Source of the DNA: Anaerolineales bacterium
GTDB lineage: Bacteria; Chloroflexota; Anaerolineae; Anaerolineales; Villigracilaceae
Direction: 5' to 3'
Length of the DNA: 63,196 nt
NCBI GenBank assembly: GCA_013140605.1
Contig: JABFSL010000080.1
Coordinates: 1-63,196 of the forward strand
Below are positions 33,349 through 42,369 of this stretch, piece by piece. A program made the position numbers and the translations under genes. The notes under the pieces are model-generated. The model was not told where the DNA came from and searched no databases. It saw nothing but the letters and a program-made list of their open reading frames with translations. Positions within the stretch are counted from its first letter, which is position 1, and each line of letters starts with the position of its first letter.

Positions 33349-33969
33349 ATGATGAATAAAGAAATTATTTTGATAGACGCAGGCACTGGCAATCTCCGTT
33401 CGGTGCAAAAGGCATTGGAAGCTGTTGGCGCGAATGTGTTACGAACAGATGACCCCCATAAAGTTTTGTTTGGCGAAAAGATTATTCTTCCCGGCGTGGG
33501 CGCGTTCGGCGATTTCATGTCAGGTTTGCGAGCGCGCGGACTTGAAGATGCTATCAATGATGTTGTGAAGCGCGGCGTTCCCTTGCTTGGAATTTGCGTT
33601 GGGATGCAGGCTTTGTTTGATATCGGCGAAGAGATGGGCGAGCATAAAGGCTTGGGATTGCTGCAAGGCAAGGTCGTGAAGTTTGCTGATTCTCTTTCAG
33701 TGAAGATTCCGCACACGGGGTGGAACCAGCTTGAGGCGGCGAAAGATGCGCGTCTCTTTGATCAGGTCAATGATGAGGCGTATGTCTATTTCAATCACTC
33801 GTATTACTGTCAGCCCTGGAATTCATCCGATGTTTTGGCAACAACAGATTACGGAATAAATTTTGCGTGCGCGGTTCGGCATGAAAATATTTTTGGCGTG
33901 CAGTTTCATCCTGAAAAGAGTCAGGCGGTTGGTTTGCAGATTTTGAAAAACTTTTTGGAGGCGGCATGA
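33349..33969 (+). CDS. hisH: Imidazole glycerol phosphate synthase, glutaminase subunit
   Basis: 206 residues, class I amidotransferase. Oxyanion strand PGVGAFGDFMSG, the nucleophile Cys in LLGICVGMQALFDIGEEMG and the His/Glu pair in GVQFHPEKSQAVGLQILKNF are present. It delivers ammonia to HisF. The gene overlaps hisA by 4 bp. The start could be either of the two adjacent ATGs. Confidence 0.95.
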   Translation: MMNKEIILIDAGTGNLRSVQKALEAVGANVLRTDDPHKVLFGEKIILPGVGAFGDFMSGLRARGLEDAINDVVKRGVPLLGICVGMQALFDIGEEMGEHKGLGLLQGKVVKFADSLSVKIPHTGWNQLEAAKDARLFDQVNDEAYVYFNHSYYCQPWNSSDVLATTDYGINFACAVRHENIFGVQFHPEKSQAVGLQILKNFLEAA

Positions 33970-34676
33970 TTATTTATCCCGCGATTGATTTGCGCGCTGG
34001 AAAAGTTGTACGATTGAAAGAAGGCGATCCTGAACGTATGACGTCATATAGCGATGACCCAACAGAAATGGCGCGAAGATGGCTGGGCATGGGCGCGACA
34101 TGGCTGCATGTTGTCAATCTCGACGGCGCGTTTGGCGAAAGTGATAATGCGAATCGTGCGGCGCTTGAAGCGATTTTGAAACTTGGCGCGCAGGTGCAGT
34201 TTGGCGGTGGGATGCGTTCGCTCGGTGCAATTGAAAATGCAATTGAGTTGGGTGTGAGCCGCGTTGTGCTTGGCACGATTGCAATCGAACAACCTGATGT
34301 GGTTGGGGATGCATTGAGAAAATTTGGCGCAGAAAAAATTGCGGTTGGGATTGACGCGCGTGACGGACTCGTGCGCGTGCGCGGCTGGAAGGATAACAGC
34401 GGAATCTCTGCAACGCATCTGGCGCTTCAAATGCGGACCTTTGGACTGGGTACGGTTATCTTTACAGATATCCGCAGGGACGGTTTGGGCAGCGGGCTGA
34501 ATATTTCGTCCACCCGCGAGTTGGCTGATGTGAGCGGACTCGATGTGATCGCTTCTGGCGGCGTGCATACTTTGGATGATGTGATTGCGGTGCGTGAAGC
34601 AACTCTGGCTGGCGTGATTATTGGGCGTGCTTTGTATGAAGGCACGATCGATTTAGAAAAAGCGTTACAAGTTTGA
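33966..34676 (+). CDS. hisA: ProFAR isomerase
   Basis: 236 residues, (beta-alpha)8 barrel. It has the N-terminal Asp in IIYPAIDLRAGKVVRLKEGD, two half-barrel phosphate sites (VQFGGGMRSLGAIENA and VIASGGVHTLDDVIAV) and the second catalytic Asp in VIFTDIRRDGLGSG. It opens the ribose of ProFAR (Amadori rearrangement). Translationally coupled to hisH (ATGA overlap). Confidence 0.95.
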   Translation: MIIYPAIDLRAGKVVRLKEGDPERMTSYSDDPTEMARRWLGMGATWLHVVNLDGAFGESDNANRAALEAILKLGAQVQFGGGMRSLGAIENAIELGVSRVVLGTIAIEQPDVVGDALRKFGAEKIAVGIDARDGLVRVRGWKDNSGISATHLALQMRTFGLGTVIFTDIRRDGLGSGLNISSTRELADVSGLDVIASGGVHTLDDVIAVREATLAGVIIGRALYEGTIDLEKALQV

Positions 34677-34722
34677 GGGTTGATGCTTTCAACCTGCAAC
34701 TTTTCAACCACTCGGAGTTATT

Positions 34723-35478
34723 ATGTTAGCAAAACGAATTATTCCATGTCTTGATATCAAAGATGGGCGTGTAGTGAAGGGAGTAAATTTTATTAACTTG
34801 CGTGATGCAGGCGACCCTGTGGAGCAGGCGCGTTTATATGATGGACAAGGCGCGGACGAGTTGGTCTTTCTCGACATTTCTGCTACATATGAGGGGCGCA
34901 AAACCACTTTGGAATTGGTCAGTCGAGTGGCGGAAACTGTCTTCATGCCATTGACCGTCGGCGGTGGCATCCGTGAAGTGGACGATATGAGGAATCTGCT
35001 GCTCGCTGGCGCAGATAAGATCAGTGTTAATTCGGCGGCTGTAAAGAAACCAGAATTATTATCAGAAGGTGCGGCGCGTTTTGGAGCACAATGTATTGTA
35101 TTGGCAATTGATGCGCGCCGAAGTGCTTCAAGTTGGGAAGTGTACGTCAATGGCGGACGAGTCCCCACAGGAATTGACGCAATCGAATGGGCAGTGCGCG
35201 GAGTGGAATTGGGCGCGGGTGAAATTTTATTAACCAGCATGGATGCGGATGGGACATTGGCTGGTTACAACATTGAATTGACTCGCGCCATCGCGGAGGC
35301 AGTATCTGTGCCCGTTATCGCTTCTGGCGGGGCGGGGACTCCATCTCATTTTGCCCAGGTGTTAACCGAAGGCAAAGCGGATGCCGCGCTGGCGGCTTCT
35401 CTGTTTCATGATGGCAAGTTAAAGATCGCAGAATTGAAAAAGGAATTGCAGGGTTGGGGTGTGGCGGTGAGAATGTAA
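34723..35478 (+). CDS. hisF: Imidazole glycerol phosphate synthase, cyclase subunit
   Basis: 251 residues, (beta-alpha)8 barrel homologous to HisA. It has the N-terminal Asp in [19 protein letters not shown], the first phosphate site [17 protein letters not shown], the catalytic Asp in [16 protein letters not shown] and the second site [17 protein letters not shown]. It forms IGP and AICAR with HisH. SD CGGAGTTATT. Confidence 0.95.
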   Translation: MLAKRIIPCLDIKDGRVVKGVNFINLRDAGDPVEQARLYDGQGADELVFLDISATYEGRKTTLELVSRVAETVFMPLTVGGGIREVDDMRNLLLAGADKISVNSAAVKKPELLSEGAARFGAQCIVLAIDARRSASSWEVYVNGGRVPTGIDAIEWAVRGVELGAGEILLTSMDADGTLAGYNIELTRAIAEAVSVPVIASGGAGTPSHFAQVLTEGKADAALAASLFHDGKLKIAELKKELQGWGVAVRM

Positions 35479-35536
35479 ACGGACTCTGTCACGGATTCAC
35501 GGACGAGGAACGGACCTTGATTCGCGGACTCACGAA

Positions 35537-35920
35537 TTGGAAACGGATGGTGAGATGGATACAGTTTCGGTTGAGAAAATTAAGTTCGATGCCAATGGAC
35601 TTGTCCCTGCGATTGTGCAGGATGCGGAGACGAATGAAGTCTTGATGCTGGCGTACATGAATGAAGAATCTTTGCGTTTGACTTTGGAAAAAGGCGAGAC
35701 AGTTTTCTGGTCGCGCAGCCGCAGTGAACTATGGCACAAAGGCGCGACATCTGGCAATGTGCAGCGCGTGGTTGAAATCCGCGTGGATTGTGATGCGGAT
35801 ACACTTTTGATCCTTGTCCACCCTGCAGGGCCAGCCTGTCATACAGGGAAAAAGACTTGTTTTTACCGCGAAATGGAAAACCCATTTAAACACAAAGGAC
35901 ACTACGGGCACCAAGGTTAA
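35537..35920 (+). CDS. hisI: Phosphoribosyl-AMP cyclohydrolase
   Basis: 127 residues. It has [20 protein letters not shown], the zinc-site residues in [20 protein letters not shown] and [13 protein letters not shown], and [11 protein letters not shown] with [20 protein letters not shown]. It opens the purine ring of PR-AMP. The gene is not fused to HisE. The last residues ([12 protein letters not shown]) are read from a dispersed palindromic repeat and are unlikely to matter. ATG 35537 or the ATG six codons later are both possible starts. Confidence 0.94.
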   Translation: METDGEMDTVSVEKIKFDANGLVPAIVQDAETNEVLMLAYMNEESLRLTLEKGETVFWSRSRSELWHKGATSGNVQRVVEIRVDCDADTLLILVHPAGPACHTGKKTCFYREMENPFKHKGHYGHQG

Positions 35921-35965
35921 GAACAAAGGGGTTTCCTTCGTGACCTTTGTGTACTTTGTGTTTAA
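35886..35965. repeat. Palindromic ACAAAG-unit repeat between hisI and hisE
   Basis: TTTAAACACAAAGGACACTA on the left and TGACCTTTGTGTACTTTGTG on the right form a long imperfect stem. It overlaps the hisI 3' end and supplies its stop region. The same family lies at 53366 and 44864. Confidence 0.75.
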
Positions 35966-35986
35966 TATTCTATTGGAGAAAACCAA

Positions 35987-36262
35987 ATGAGCATACAATG
36001 GCTGTTCGATGTAATTGAAAACCGTAAAAATAACCCAACTGAAAAATCGTACACAGCAAGTCTGTTTGCAGAAGGTCTGCCGAAGATCGCGCAGAAAGTT
36101 GGCGAGGAGGGGACGGAAGTCGTTGTGGCGGCGCTCGCGCAGGAAGATCAACGCCTGATCGAAGAAGTGGCTGACCTGACCTATCACACTCTCGTGCTGC
36201 TCTCCGCGCGCGGACTCACGCCCGCACACATCCTCGCTGAGTTGGAGAAACGCCACAAATGA
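35987..36262 (+). CDS. hisE: Phosphoribosyl-ATP pyrophosphatase
   Basis: 91 residues, all-alpha MazG-like fold. It has SYTASLFAEGLPKIAQKVGE, EGTEVVVAALAQEDQRLIEE and VADLTYHTLVLLSARGLTPA with the acidic metal-binding pattern ExxE...ExxD. It removes pyrophosphate from PR-ATP. SD TTGGAGAAAACCAA. It overlaps the following HAD gene by 4 bp. Confidence 0.95.
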   Translation: MSIQWLFDVIENRKNNPTEKSYTASLFAEGLPKIAQKVGEEGTEVVVAALAQEDQRLIEEVADLTYHTLVLLSARGLTPAHILAELEKRHK

Positions 36263-37389
36263 CGAAGATCGTTTTGCTCGATATTGACGGCGTGCTGGTC
36301 AGTCATGGCGGATACCGCGCGGCTTTGCATTCCACATTGAATCATTACGCCAGCCTGATGGGACTCGACCATTTTGATTTCCACGAAGAAAAACTGGCTG
36401 AATTGGAGAAGCGCGGAATCTTTAGTGAATGGGATATGGTTCCGCTTTTACTGGGAACTTTGTGGAATGATGTTCTCTCGCATCGACCTGATCTGAATCT
36501 GCCTGCGGATTTATCTTCTGCGGCAGTGGAGATCGGCTGCAATGTAAATGGGTATATACCTCGTGAACTTCACATCCCTGAGTTTAAGTTGATCGCAGGT
36601 CAATACCCTGCAGAGTCAGCCTTGCAGCATGGATGCTTTCCTTTTATCCCATTAAGTCTGCGTACAAACCTTTTGAGTCAATCACGCAATGTAAATTTCT
36701 CGCAGACCATGCGATTGTTTCAACACTATACATTGGGCAGTCGCGTGTTTAGCCAGACCTATGATCTGCCCGCCGAAGTCGAAACGGAATCTTTTCTGCA
36801 CACGCATGACCGCTCGAATATCAATGATGAAATCCGCGCGAGACTGCGCCAGCCGCATCTCCACCTCGTGGGATTAACAGCGCGTCCCTCTGCGCCGCCG
36901 AAAGAGATTTCTGATTCATATATTGGGTACGCCCCTGAAGCAGAGATTGCCCTTGAGCTGGTTGGGTTGGCAGGTATTCCATTGATGGCTTTTGGAAAGC
37001 TGGAATATCTTGCTGCCAAATATCAACTTGACCCTGCAACATTAATGAAGCCTTCTCCTTTTCAGGCTTTGGCTGCGACTCTCGCCGCGTGGACTGGCGA
37101 AGAATGGTCTGCTTTGCAGGCGGCGAATCACTGGCGGGAAACGGGTATGTTGAATGAGATGTTCAAGCGATTGCCGAACACTTTTGAATTGATCGTAGTG
37201 GAGGATACGATGGGTGGAATCCGCTCGACGCGCAAGGCCGGCGAGATATTGAAGGAAGCTGGTTTTGATCTGGATGTGCAGGCTTACGGATTGACCTCGG
37301 GCAGCGCTTCGAAAGCTGAGGCGTTCGAGCAATTTGATGTTCCGTATTTTGAGGATTGGTCAGCGTTGATAAATGGCATTGAATTATAA
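36259..37389 (+). CDS. HAD-superfamily protein at the end of the his operon
   Basis: 376 residues. HAD motif I is clear (VLLDIDGVLVSHGG, Asp at about 8 and 10), and a late VVEDTMGGIRSTRKAGEILK fits motif IV with its acidic metal site. Between them is a long region (about 30-290) that I do not recognise, much larger than an ordinary HAD cap. It starts inside hisE (ATGA overlap), so it is cotranscribed with the his genes. All other steps of histidine synthesis are encoded in this operon except histidinol-phosphate phosphatase, so this enzyme is a good candidate for that step. The role is inferred from position and is not shown by the sequence. Confidence 0.7.
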   Translation: MTKIVLLDIDGVLVSHGGYRAALHSTLNHYASLMGLDHFDFHEEKLAELEKRGIFSEWDMVPLLLGTLWNDVLSHRPDLNLPADLSSAAVEIGCNVNGYIPRELHIPEFKLIAGQYPAESALQHGCFPFIPLSLRTNLLSQSRNVNFSQTMRLFQHYTLGSRVFSQTYDLPAEVETESFLHTHDRSNINDEIRARLRQPHLHLVGLTARPSAPPKEISDSYIGYAPEAEIALELVGLAGIPLMAFGKLEYLAAKYQLDPATLMKPSPFQALAATLAAWTGEEWSALQAANHWRETGMLNEMFKRLPNTFELIVVEDTMGGIRSTRKAGEILKEAGFDLDVQAYGLTSGSASKAEAFEQFDVPYFEDWSALINGIEL

Positions 37390-37391
37390 AT

Positions 37392-37491
37392 ATGTCGTTG
37401 CGAGGAACGAACGATAGTGAGTGACGAAGCAACCCCAACTTATAAGGAGATTGCTTCGTCGGGCTAAAGCCCTTCTCGCAATGACATTATT
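37392..37491. repeat. GTCGTTGCGAGG-type palindromic repeat
   Basis: GTCGTTGCGAGGAACGAACG on the left and TTCTCGCAATGACATT on the right, with GACGAAGCAACC and GGAGATTGCTTCGTC inside, form a nested dyad. Relatives lie at 45254-45299 and 47371-47466. This well-known type occurs in many bacterial genomes. Confidence 0.8.
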
Positions 37492-37498
37492 GGCAACA

Positions 37499-39334
37499 TT
37501 ATTGAAGCTTTTCCAACTCTTCCCATCTGTGATAAGTCTGCGCAAGTTCATCGTGTAATTGATTTAACTTATCCACTGTGGATGTGATCTTGGCGCTGTC
37601 TTGTTGATAGAAAGATGCGTCGGCCATTAATGCGGTTAAAGCGTGGACTTCGGCTTCGAGGGACTCGATCCGCTGGGGGAGTTCGGCGAGTTCCTGTTTT
37701 TGTGCTTCGAGTGCGCGTTGTTCCTTGTACGTTAATTTGCGCGGAGCGGACGAGTCTTTCGGCGCTGATTCTGTTTGGGATGTTACAGCAGGTTTCGGTG
37801 AGTCGGATGCGGACTTGTCGAGCAGATCAGCCTGCTTCTTCCATTCATCATATCCACCCACTGTTTCAGTGACTCTGCCATTTCCATCCATTGCAATTGT
37901 GCTCGTGACAATGTTATTAAGAAAGGCGCGGTCGTGACTGACGAGCAGGAGCGTGCCATCGTATTCGAGCAAAAGTTCTTCGAGAATTTCCAGCGTTTCA
38001 ACATCGAGGTCGTTAGTGGGTTCATCGAGCACGAGCAGATTTGCGGAACGGGCAAAGAGCCGCGCCAACAAGAGACGATTGCGCTCGCCGCCCGAAAGCG
38101 CGCTGATGGGCGCGTTGACCCGCTCGCGGGTGAAAAGAAAATCTTCGAGATAGCCCATCAGGTTGCGCGTGCGGCCATTGATCGTGACCGTATCGCGTCC
38201 CTGCCCGACGTTATCCAAAATGGATTTGCTGTCATCGAGCTGCGCGCGCAGTTGATCGAAATATGCGATCTCCAAATTCGTGCCGTATTCAACGCTTCCA
38301 GTTTGTGGAGTTAATTCATTGAGCAGTAAACGCAATAAAGTTGTTTTGCCAGAACCATTGGGACCAATGATGCCGACCTTGTCGCCGCGTTGAATCGTTG
38401 TAGTGAAATCGCTGACAATAGTTTGATCTCCAAATGAATAGCTGACGTTCTCCACTTCAATGACAAGTTTGCCAGAACGCTTCTCGGCCTGGATTTGCAT
38501 CTTCACTTTGCCGGGACGTTCACGCCGTTCGAGACGTTGCTCGCGCAGACGTTTCAGCGCGCGGACACGTCCTTCATTGCGTGTGCGGCGCGCCTCGATG
38601 CCTTTGCGAATCCAAACTTCCTCTTGCGCCAGCTTTTTATCGAAGAGGACATTTTGCTCCGCTTCGGCAGTGAGCATGGCTTCCTTGCGTTCGAGGAAGG
38701 TCGTATAGCTGCAATCCCAATCGAAGAGATGACCGCGGTCCAGTTCAATGATGCGGGTAGTTAATTTTTGCAGAAAGACGCGGTCATGCGTGACGAATAA
38801 TAATGTGCCGCCCCAGCGTTTGAGAAAATCTTCGAGCCAGTTGATCGAGTCAATATCGAGGTGATTGGTGGGTTCATCCAATAAAAGCAGGTCAGGCTTT
38901 TTGACCAATCCGCGTGCGAGCATGACGCGGCGCTTCATCCCAGCGGACAGCACTTCAAAACGCGCGCCCACGTACGCATCCAAACTCATGCGCGAGATGA
39001 CCTGCTCCACTTGAAGCTGTCCCTGCCAGTGATGCTCATCCGCTTTTGGGAGAGGGGAGTCTAGTCCGCCTGCGACGATATCAAATACTTTGCCTTCCAC
39101 ACCTGCGGGGACTTCCTGCGGTAGATATGCCATGCGTAAATTTTGCTGACGGGCGATGGTTCCGCTTAACGGGGAAATATCCCCATTGACCAACTTAAGC
39201 AGCGTAGATTTTCCCATGCCGTTGCGTCCCAACAGACCGACCCATTCGCCCTGTTCGATCTGCAAGTTGATCTCGTCAAATAGGCGCGGTCCGCCGAAGC
39301 CGAGACTCACGTCCTGTAAACTGATTAATGCCAT
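37499..39334 (-). CDS. uup: ABC-F family ATPase, Uup-like
   Basis: 611 residues without membrane segments: two ABC domains (Walker A GRNGMGKST at about 37-45 and GPNGSGKTT at about 325-333; Walker B LLLLDEPTNHLD and LLVLDEPTNDLD; signatures LSAGM, degenerate, and LSGGE), an arm/linker with KGIEARRTRNEGRVRALKRL and a C-terminal coiled coil (about 545-611). These fit Uup, an ABC-F protein acting on ribosomes or branched DNA rather than in transport. The first 13 codons lie in an 83-bp sequence duplicated at 42166-42248. Confidence 0.9.
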   Translation of the reverse strand: MALISLQDVSLGFGGPRLFDEINLQIEQGEWVGLLGRNGMGKSTLLKLVNGDISPLSGTIARQQNLRMAYLPQEVPAGVEGKVFDIVAGGLDSPLPKADEHHWQGQLQVEQVISRMSLDAYVGARFEVLSAGMKRRVMLARGLVKKPDLLLLDEPTNHLDIDSINWLEDFLKRWGGTLLFVTHDRVFLQKLTTRIIELDRGHLFDWDCSYTTFLERKEAMLTAEAEQNVLFDKKLAQEEVWIRKGIEARRTRNEGRVRALKRLREQRLERRERPGKVKMQIQAEKRSGKLVIEVENVSYSFGDQTIVSDFTTTIQRGDKVGIIGPNGSGKTTLLRLLLNELTPQTGSVEYGTNLEIAYFDQLRAQLDDSKSILDNVGQGRDTVTINGRTRNLMGYLEDFLFTRERVNAPISALSGGERNRLLLARLFARSANLLVLDEPTNDLDVETLEILEELLLEYDGTLLLVSHDRAFLNNIVTSTIAMDGNGRVTETVGGYDEWKKQADLLDKSASDSPKPAVTSQTESAPKDSSAPRKLTYKEQRALEAQKQELAELPQRIESLEAEVHALTALMADASFYQQDSAKITSTVDKLNQLHDELAQTYHRWEELEKLQ

Positions 39335-39379
39335 ATATGATCCATGTCCTTTGAGGGGGAAAATATACTACGAAAAATG
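39297..39379. repeat. 83-bp perfect direct repeat, copy A
   Basis: Identical to 42166-42248. It contains the first 38 bases of the ABC-F gene (start codon at 39334) and 45 bases of its upstream region. The two copies enclose the acyltransferase pair at 39539-42056; the period is 2869 bp. Confidence 0.95.
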
Positions 39380-39538
39380 AAACTGGCCCTCTTACTGATA
39401 GCAAATCTATGTTCAGTCAAGAAAATTATAGTGATTGCTCTTTGAAAAAGAACAAACATCCAACTAGGTTGTAATCCTTTACGTGAAGCTTTGGCCAACG
39501 CATGAGTGAGGGCATGTATCATATTAATTTAAAAATTT

Positions 39539-40588
39539 TTATTTTGGTGCGAAGTTTGAAAGAAGAAATACAAGCCCATCCAAATTTCTTTCTACAATTT
39601 CGATAACGATTATGTCTGGTTTAAATTGCTGAATCGATTCTTCAGTTAAATATTTGGGCATATTATTTTGGATAAAATGGGATTTCCCGAAATTCATACT
39701 TAAGTAGTTGTTCAAGTACAGACTGCCAAAAGAATCATGAAACATAAGAAGTGACGGTAGTTTACTATCGGAAATCCATGAATATTGGTTATAACCAAAG
39801 GTGTCACCGGGAGGTAAAGTGGGATGTAGTGTCTGAACAAAAAGTTCTTTGGGCGTAAAAAAGAAACTTGTCTCTGTTATAAAATTTACATGCATTAACG
39901 CCCTTGGGATACCAAGTATATCGGGGTTTTTAGTTACCAACTCCATATCTGATGTTTCGTAGGGTTTGAGCTCAGGGTACGAACCTCTAAGAGTATTCAT
40001 GATTGTTGTATATGCTATAAAGGCTCCATAGCCATTCCAATGAGTGTCCGTTTTGTAATAAACATCTTGATTCTGCCTTGCTTTTTTTAGTGCAGGCCTA
40101 AGATCCAATATTACCGGCAAATTGTTGCTTTCCAGATAAGAAATTAAACTATCAAGCCTAGATTGTGTTGGTAGGGATTTCATCTGTTCGGGAAGTTTAT
40201 CTGGATAAATCGTGGCTTTGTTTGGGGTAACTACAATTAGCAAGGTGATCCCTTGCGATTCTAGGTATTGATTAAGAGTCCCCAGCTTTTCTCCTAATAT
40301 TTTTTTGTTGTCTAATTCTTTTACGTTTTGAAAATCATCAAGATTACCACCACCTGTATATTCCATCCATCCATCTTTGCCTATTAAGGTCTGAGGGAAA
40401 ATTCTGTCTCCTATTTTCATGCGTAACAGGGTTACTCTCTCTATCAGGAAATCCTTTTTATATAGGTTTTCCTGAATTTTTGTTGTGCCAAGGCTTATAC
40501 TCTGTGTCATCACATAGATGATAGCGCAGAGTATAGAGAGAACAAAGAATTGAGTATATCGATAACGTAGAAGGGATGCTTTAGGCAT
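39539..40588 (-). CDS. AlgX/AlgJ-like SGNH O-acyltransferase partner
   Basis: 349 residues with an N-terminal membrane anchor (about 10-30). The extracytoplasmic domain has the AlgX/AlgJ features: FPQTLIGKDGWMEYTG, LLIVVTPNKATIYPDKLPE, the catalytic Asp/His in VYYKTDTHWNGYGAFIAY and the Ser in SLLMFHDSFGSLYLNNYLS. These proteins take an acyl group delivered by an MBOAT partner and put it on a polysaccharide outside the cell. The MBOAT gene lies 16 bp upstream on the same strand. The polymer is unknown; no alginate genes are present. Confidence 0.85.
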   Translation of the reverse strand: MPKASLLRYRYTQFFVLSILCAIIYVMTQSISLGTTKIQENLYKKDFLIERVTLLRMKIGDRIFPQTLIGKDGWMEYTGGGNLDDFQNVKELDNKKILGEKLGTLNQYLESQGITLLIVVTPNKATIYPDKLPEQMKSLPTQSRLDSLISYLESNNLPVILDLRPALKKARQNQDVYYKTDTHWNGYGAFIAYTTIMNTLRGSYPELKPYETSDMELVTKNPDILGIPRALMHVNFITETSFFFTPKELFVQTLHPTLPPGDTFGYNQYSWISDSKLPSLLMFHDSFGSLYLNNYLSMNFGKSHFIQNNMPKYLTEESIQQFKPDIIVIEIVERNLDGLVFLLSNFAPK

Positions 40589-40604
40589 GGTGTAATTCCA
40601 TTTA

Positions 40605-42056
40605 TTAAAATTTGGCGTAAAGATTCGGCAAAAAGCTATTGCCTAATAGCAGTGCGAGTCCCAGAATAAATAGGAGGATAAGAGAAATATCTTCAAAAAA
40701 TTGGAAAGGAAAGAAGAGATTTTCATGATGTTTTTCAAGACTTGTGCGCAATTGATTCCACATCGATGAAATAGGCATTGAGAAGAAAATACCTGTAATC
40801 AAAGCCAAAATAAAAGATGGCTCAATAAATGGCATGGGAGTTGACACGCTAAACGGAAGCAGTGTCAGCTCTGAAGTGTCGCCGAATAAACGGCGAAAAA
40901 ACCAATACGAAAAGCGTAGGTTGTTTGAACGAAAAAATACCCATCCCACAGTGATAATGGACAAGGTATATATGTGGCGCATTGGTCTCCACGCTTGTTT
41001 TAGCCAACGACCAAAGCCCAGGCTTTCCAACGCCAACGCGAATCCATGAAGCAGTCCCCAGACAATAAATGTGGGCTTAAACCCATGCCATAAGCCAGTT
41101 AAGATAAAAACAATTAGTATATTAATTTGTTGTCCTGCCCATCTAAAGCGTCGTCGCTCCAGTGGGTAAAATACATATTCACGAAACCAGGTTGAAAGAG
41201 TAATATGCCAGCGGCGCCAAAAATCACTGATGTTTTGAGCAATATATGGGAAATTAAAGTTTTCAGGCAGTCGAAAACCGCTCATTATTCCCAACCCAAT
41301 TGCCATATCGGTGTAGCCGGCAAAATCAAAGAAAATTTGTAATGTGTAAGCGATCAATGCCAGCCATGCGAATTTAGGCTCAACATTGGCTGTGGGAAGA
41401 TTAAATACAGCATTGGCCATCAGCGCCAGTTGATTTGCAATTAATGCCCGTTTTACAAAGCCAGCCAGTAAACGCCGAAAGCCTGCCGCAATATCATCAA
41501 TGGACGGATCAAGCTGCTGCATTTGAAGGGCAAAGGGTTTGTAGCGGGTGATAGGCCCGGAAATAAGTTTTGGAAAAAACAATAAATAAGCCGAAAATGC
41601 AATGAAGTTTTTTTCGACAGGAATCGTACCCCGCCAGATATCCACCAGATAAGAGATCATTTGAAAGGTCACATAGGACAAGCCAATTGGTACAGCCAGC
41701 CCAGCCGCGGGTGCGATCCAATTTTGAGGCAGGGGGAGCCGCGCAAAAACATTATCGCTATATGCAATAATGTTTTTGAAAAAGGAAAGTATTGCTAAAT
41801 TGATTCCAACCCCAGCCCAAAGCCAAAGTAGGGAGTAATTCCCTTTTTCCTTTGACTTGGCGATGGCAAGCCCCAACAGATACCCGGAAATGAGGATGCC
41901 GCCCAACCACCACAAAGCCGTCCTCTCTCCCCAGGTAAGAAAGACAACGCTCGCCACTAAAATGATGGGCAGTCTTAAGCATTGAGTACTGACCAGATAT
42001 ATTGACAGGAAAACTGGCAAAAACAAAAATAGGAAAAGCGGCGAAGAAAGGTCCAT
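40605..42056 (-). CDS. MBOAT O-acyltransferase, AlgI-like
   Basis: 483 residues, polytopic. Diagnostic segments: WLALIAYTLQIFFDFAGYTD, MAIGLGIMSGFRLPENFNFP, ISDFWRRWHITLSTWFREYV and the catalytic His in LTGLWHGFKPTFIVWGLLHG. AlgI-like MBOATs move an acetyl (or other acyl) group across the membrane for polysaccharide modification together with an AlgX/AlgJ protein, which follows here. The start codon lies 3 bp after the stop of a 47-residue chimeric ORF made from the duplicated ABC-F start. Confidence 0.9.
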   Translation of the reverse strand: MDLSSPLFLFLFLPVFLSIYLVSTQCLRLPIILVASVVFLTWGERTALWWLGGILISGYLLGLAIAKSKEKGNYSLLWLWAGVGINLAILSFFKNIIAYSDNVFARLPLPQNWIAPAAGLAVPIGLSYVTFQMISYLVDIWRGTIPVEKNFIAFSAYLLFFPKLISGPITRYKPFALQMQQLDPSIDDIAAGFRRLLAGFVKRALIANQLALMANAVFNLPTANVEPKFAWLALIAYTLQIFFDFAGYTDMAIGLGIMSGFRLPENFNFPYIAQNISDFWRRWHITLSTWFREYVFYPLERRRFRWAGQQINILIVFILTGLWHGFKPTFIVWGLLHGFALALESLGFGRWLKQAWRPMRHIYTLSIITVGWVFFRSNNLRFSYWFFRRLFGDTSELTLLPFSVSTPMPFIEPSFILALITGIFFSMPISSMWNQLRTSLEKHHENLFFPFQFFEDISLILLFILGLALLLGNSFLPNLYAKF

Positions 42057-42059
42057 AAG

Positions 42060-42203
42060 TTACTGATGTCCCTGAATAAATTTGGCAGGATGTTGTAAAG
42101 CAGCAAAGGATTCAGCGTTGGGTTCTGTCGCATCACTATGTACACAAAAGATCAACTTTAATGAAAAGCCGAGACTCACGTCCTGTAAACTGATTAATGC
42201 CAT
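42060..42203 (-). CDS. Chimeric 47-residue ORF formed by the 83-bp duplication
   Basis: It starts with MALISLQDVSLGF, the first 13 residues of the ABC-F protein, then continues in frame into unrelated sequence ending AALQHPAKFIQGHQ. The TAA is 3 bp before the MBOAT start. The tail may be the remains of a gene once located upstream of the MBOAT gene. Inference: the duplication gave the acyltransferase pair the ABC-F promoter and a translated leader. It probably has no function of its own. Confidence 0.55.
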   Translation of the reverse strand: MALISLQDVSLGFSLKLIFCVHSDATEPNAESFAALQHPAKFIQGHQ

Positions 42204-42248
42204 ATATGATCCATGTCCTTTGAGGGGGAAAATATACTACGAAAAATG
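42166..42248. repeat. 83-bp perfect direct repeat, copy B
   Basis: Identical to 39297-39379. It carries a start codon (42203) and the upstream region of the ABC-F gene, separated from the rest of that gene by 2.8 kb. Confidence 0.95.
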
Positions 42249-42286
42249 GATAATCAGGGATGAAAAAGGTGGTGAGAAGAATCAAA

Positions 42287-42321
42287 AAGACCTCCGAGGA
42301 TTTCAAAACCTCAAAGGTCTT
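42287..42321. terminator. Terminator-like hairpin between two minus-strand genes
   Basis: AAGACCT...AGGTCTT with an inner GAGG/CCTC stem and CC/AA bulge. It is probably the terminator of the DUF4145 gene or a member of the palindromes around 516 and 54359. Confidence 0.6.
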
Positions 42322-42369
42322 AATTACTATGATTTATAGATTAGTTAATGATCTTTGTGCTAAATAACT

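Noticed and set aside
39539-42056. Alginate biosynthesis
   Set aside because: Only the O-acetylation-type pair is present; no polymerase, epimerase or export genes are nearby.
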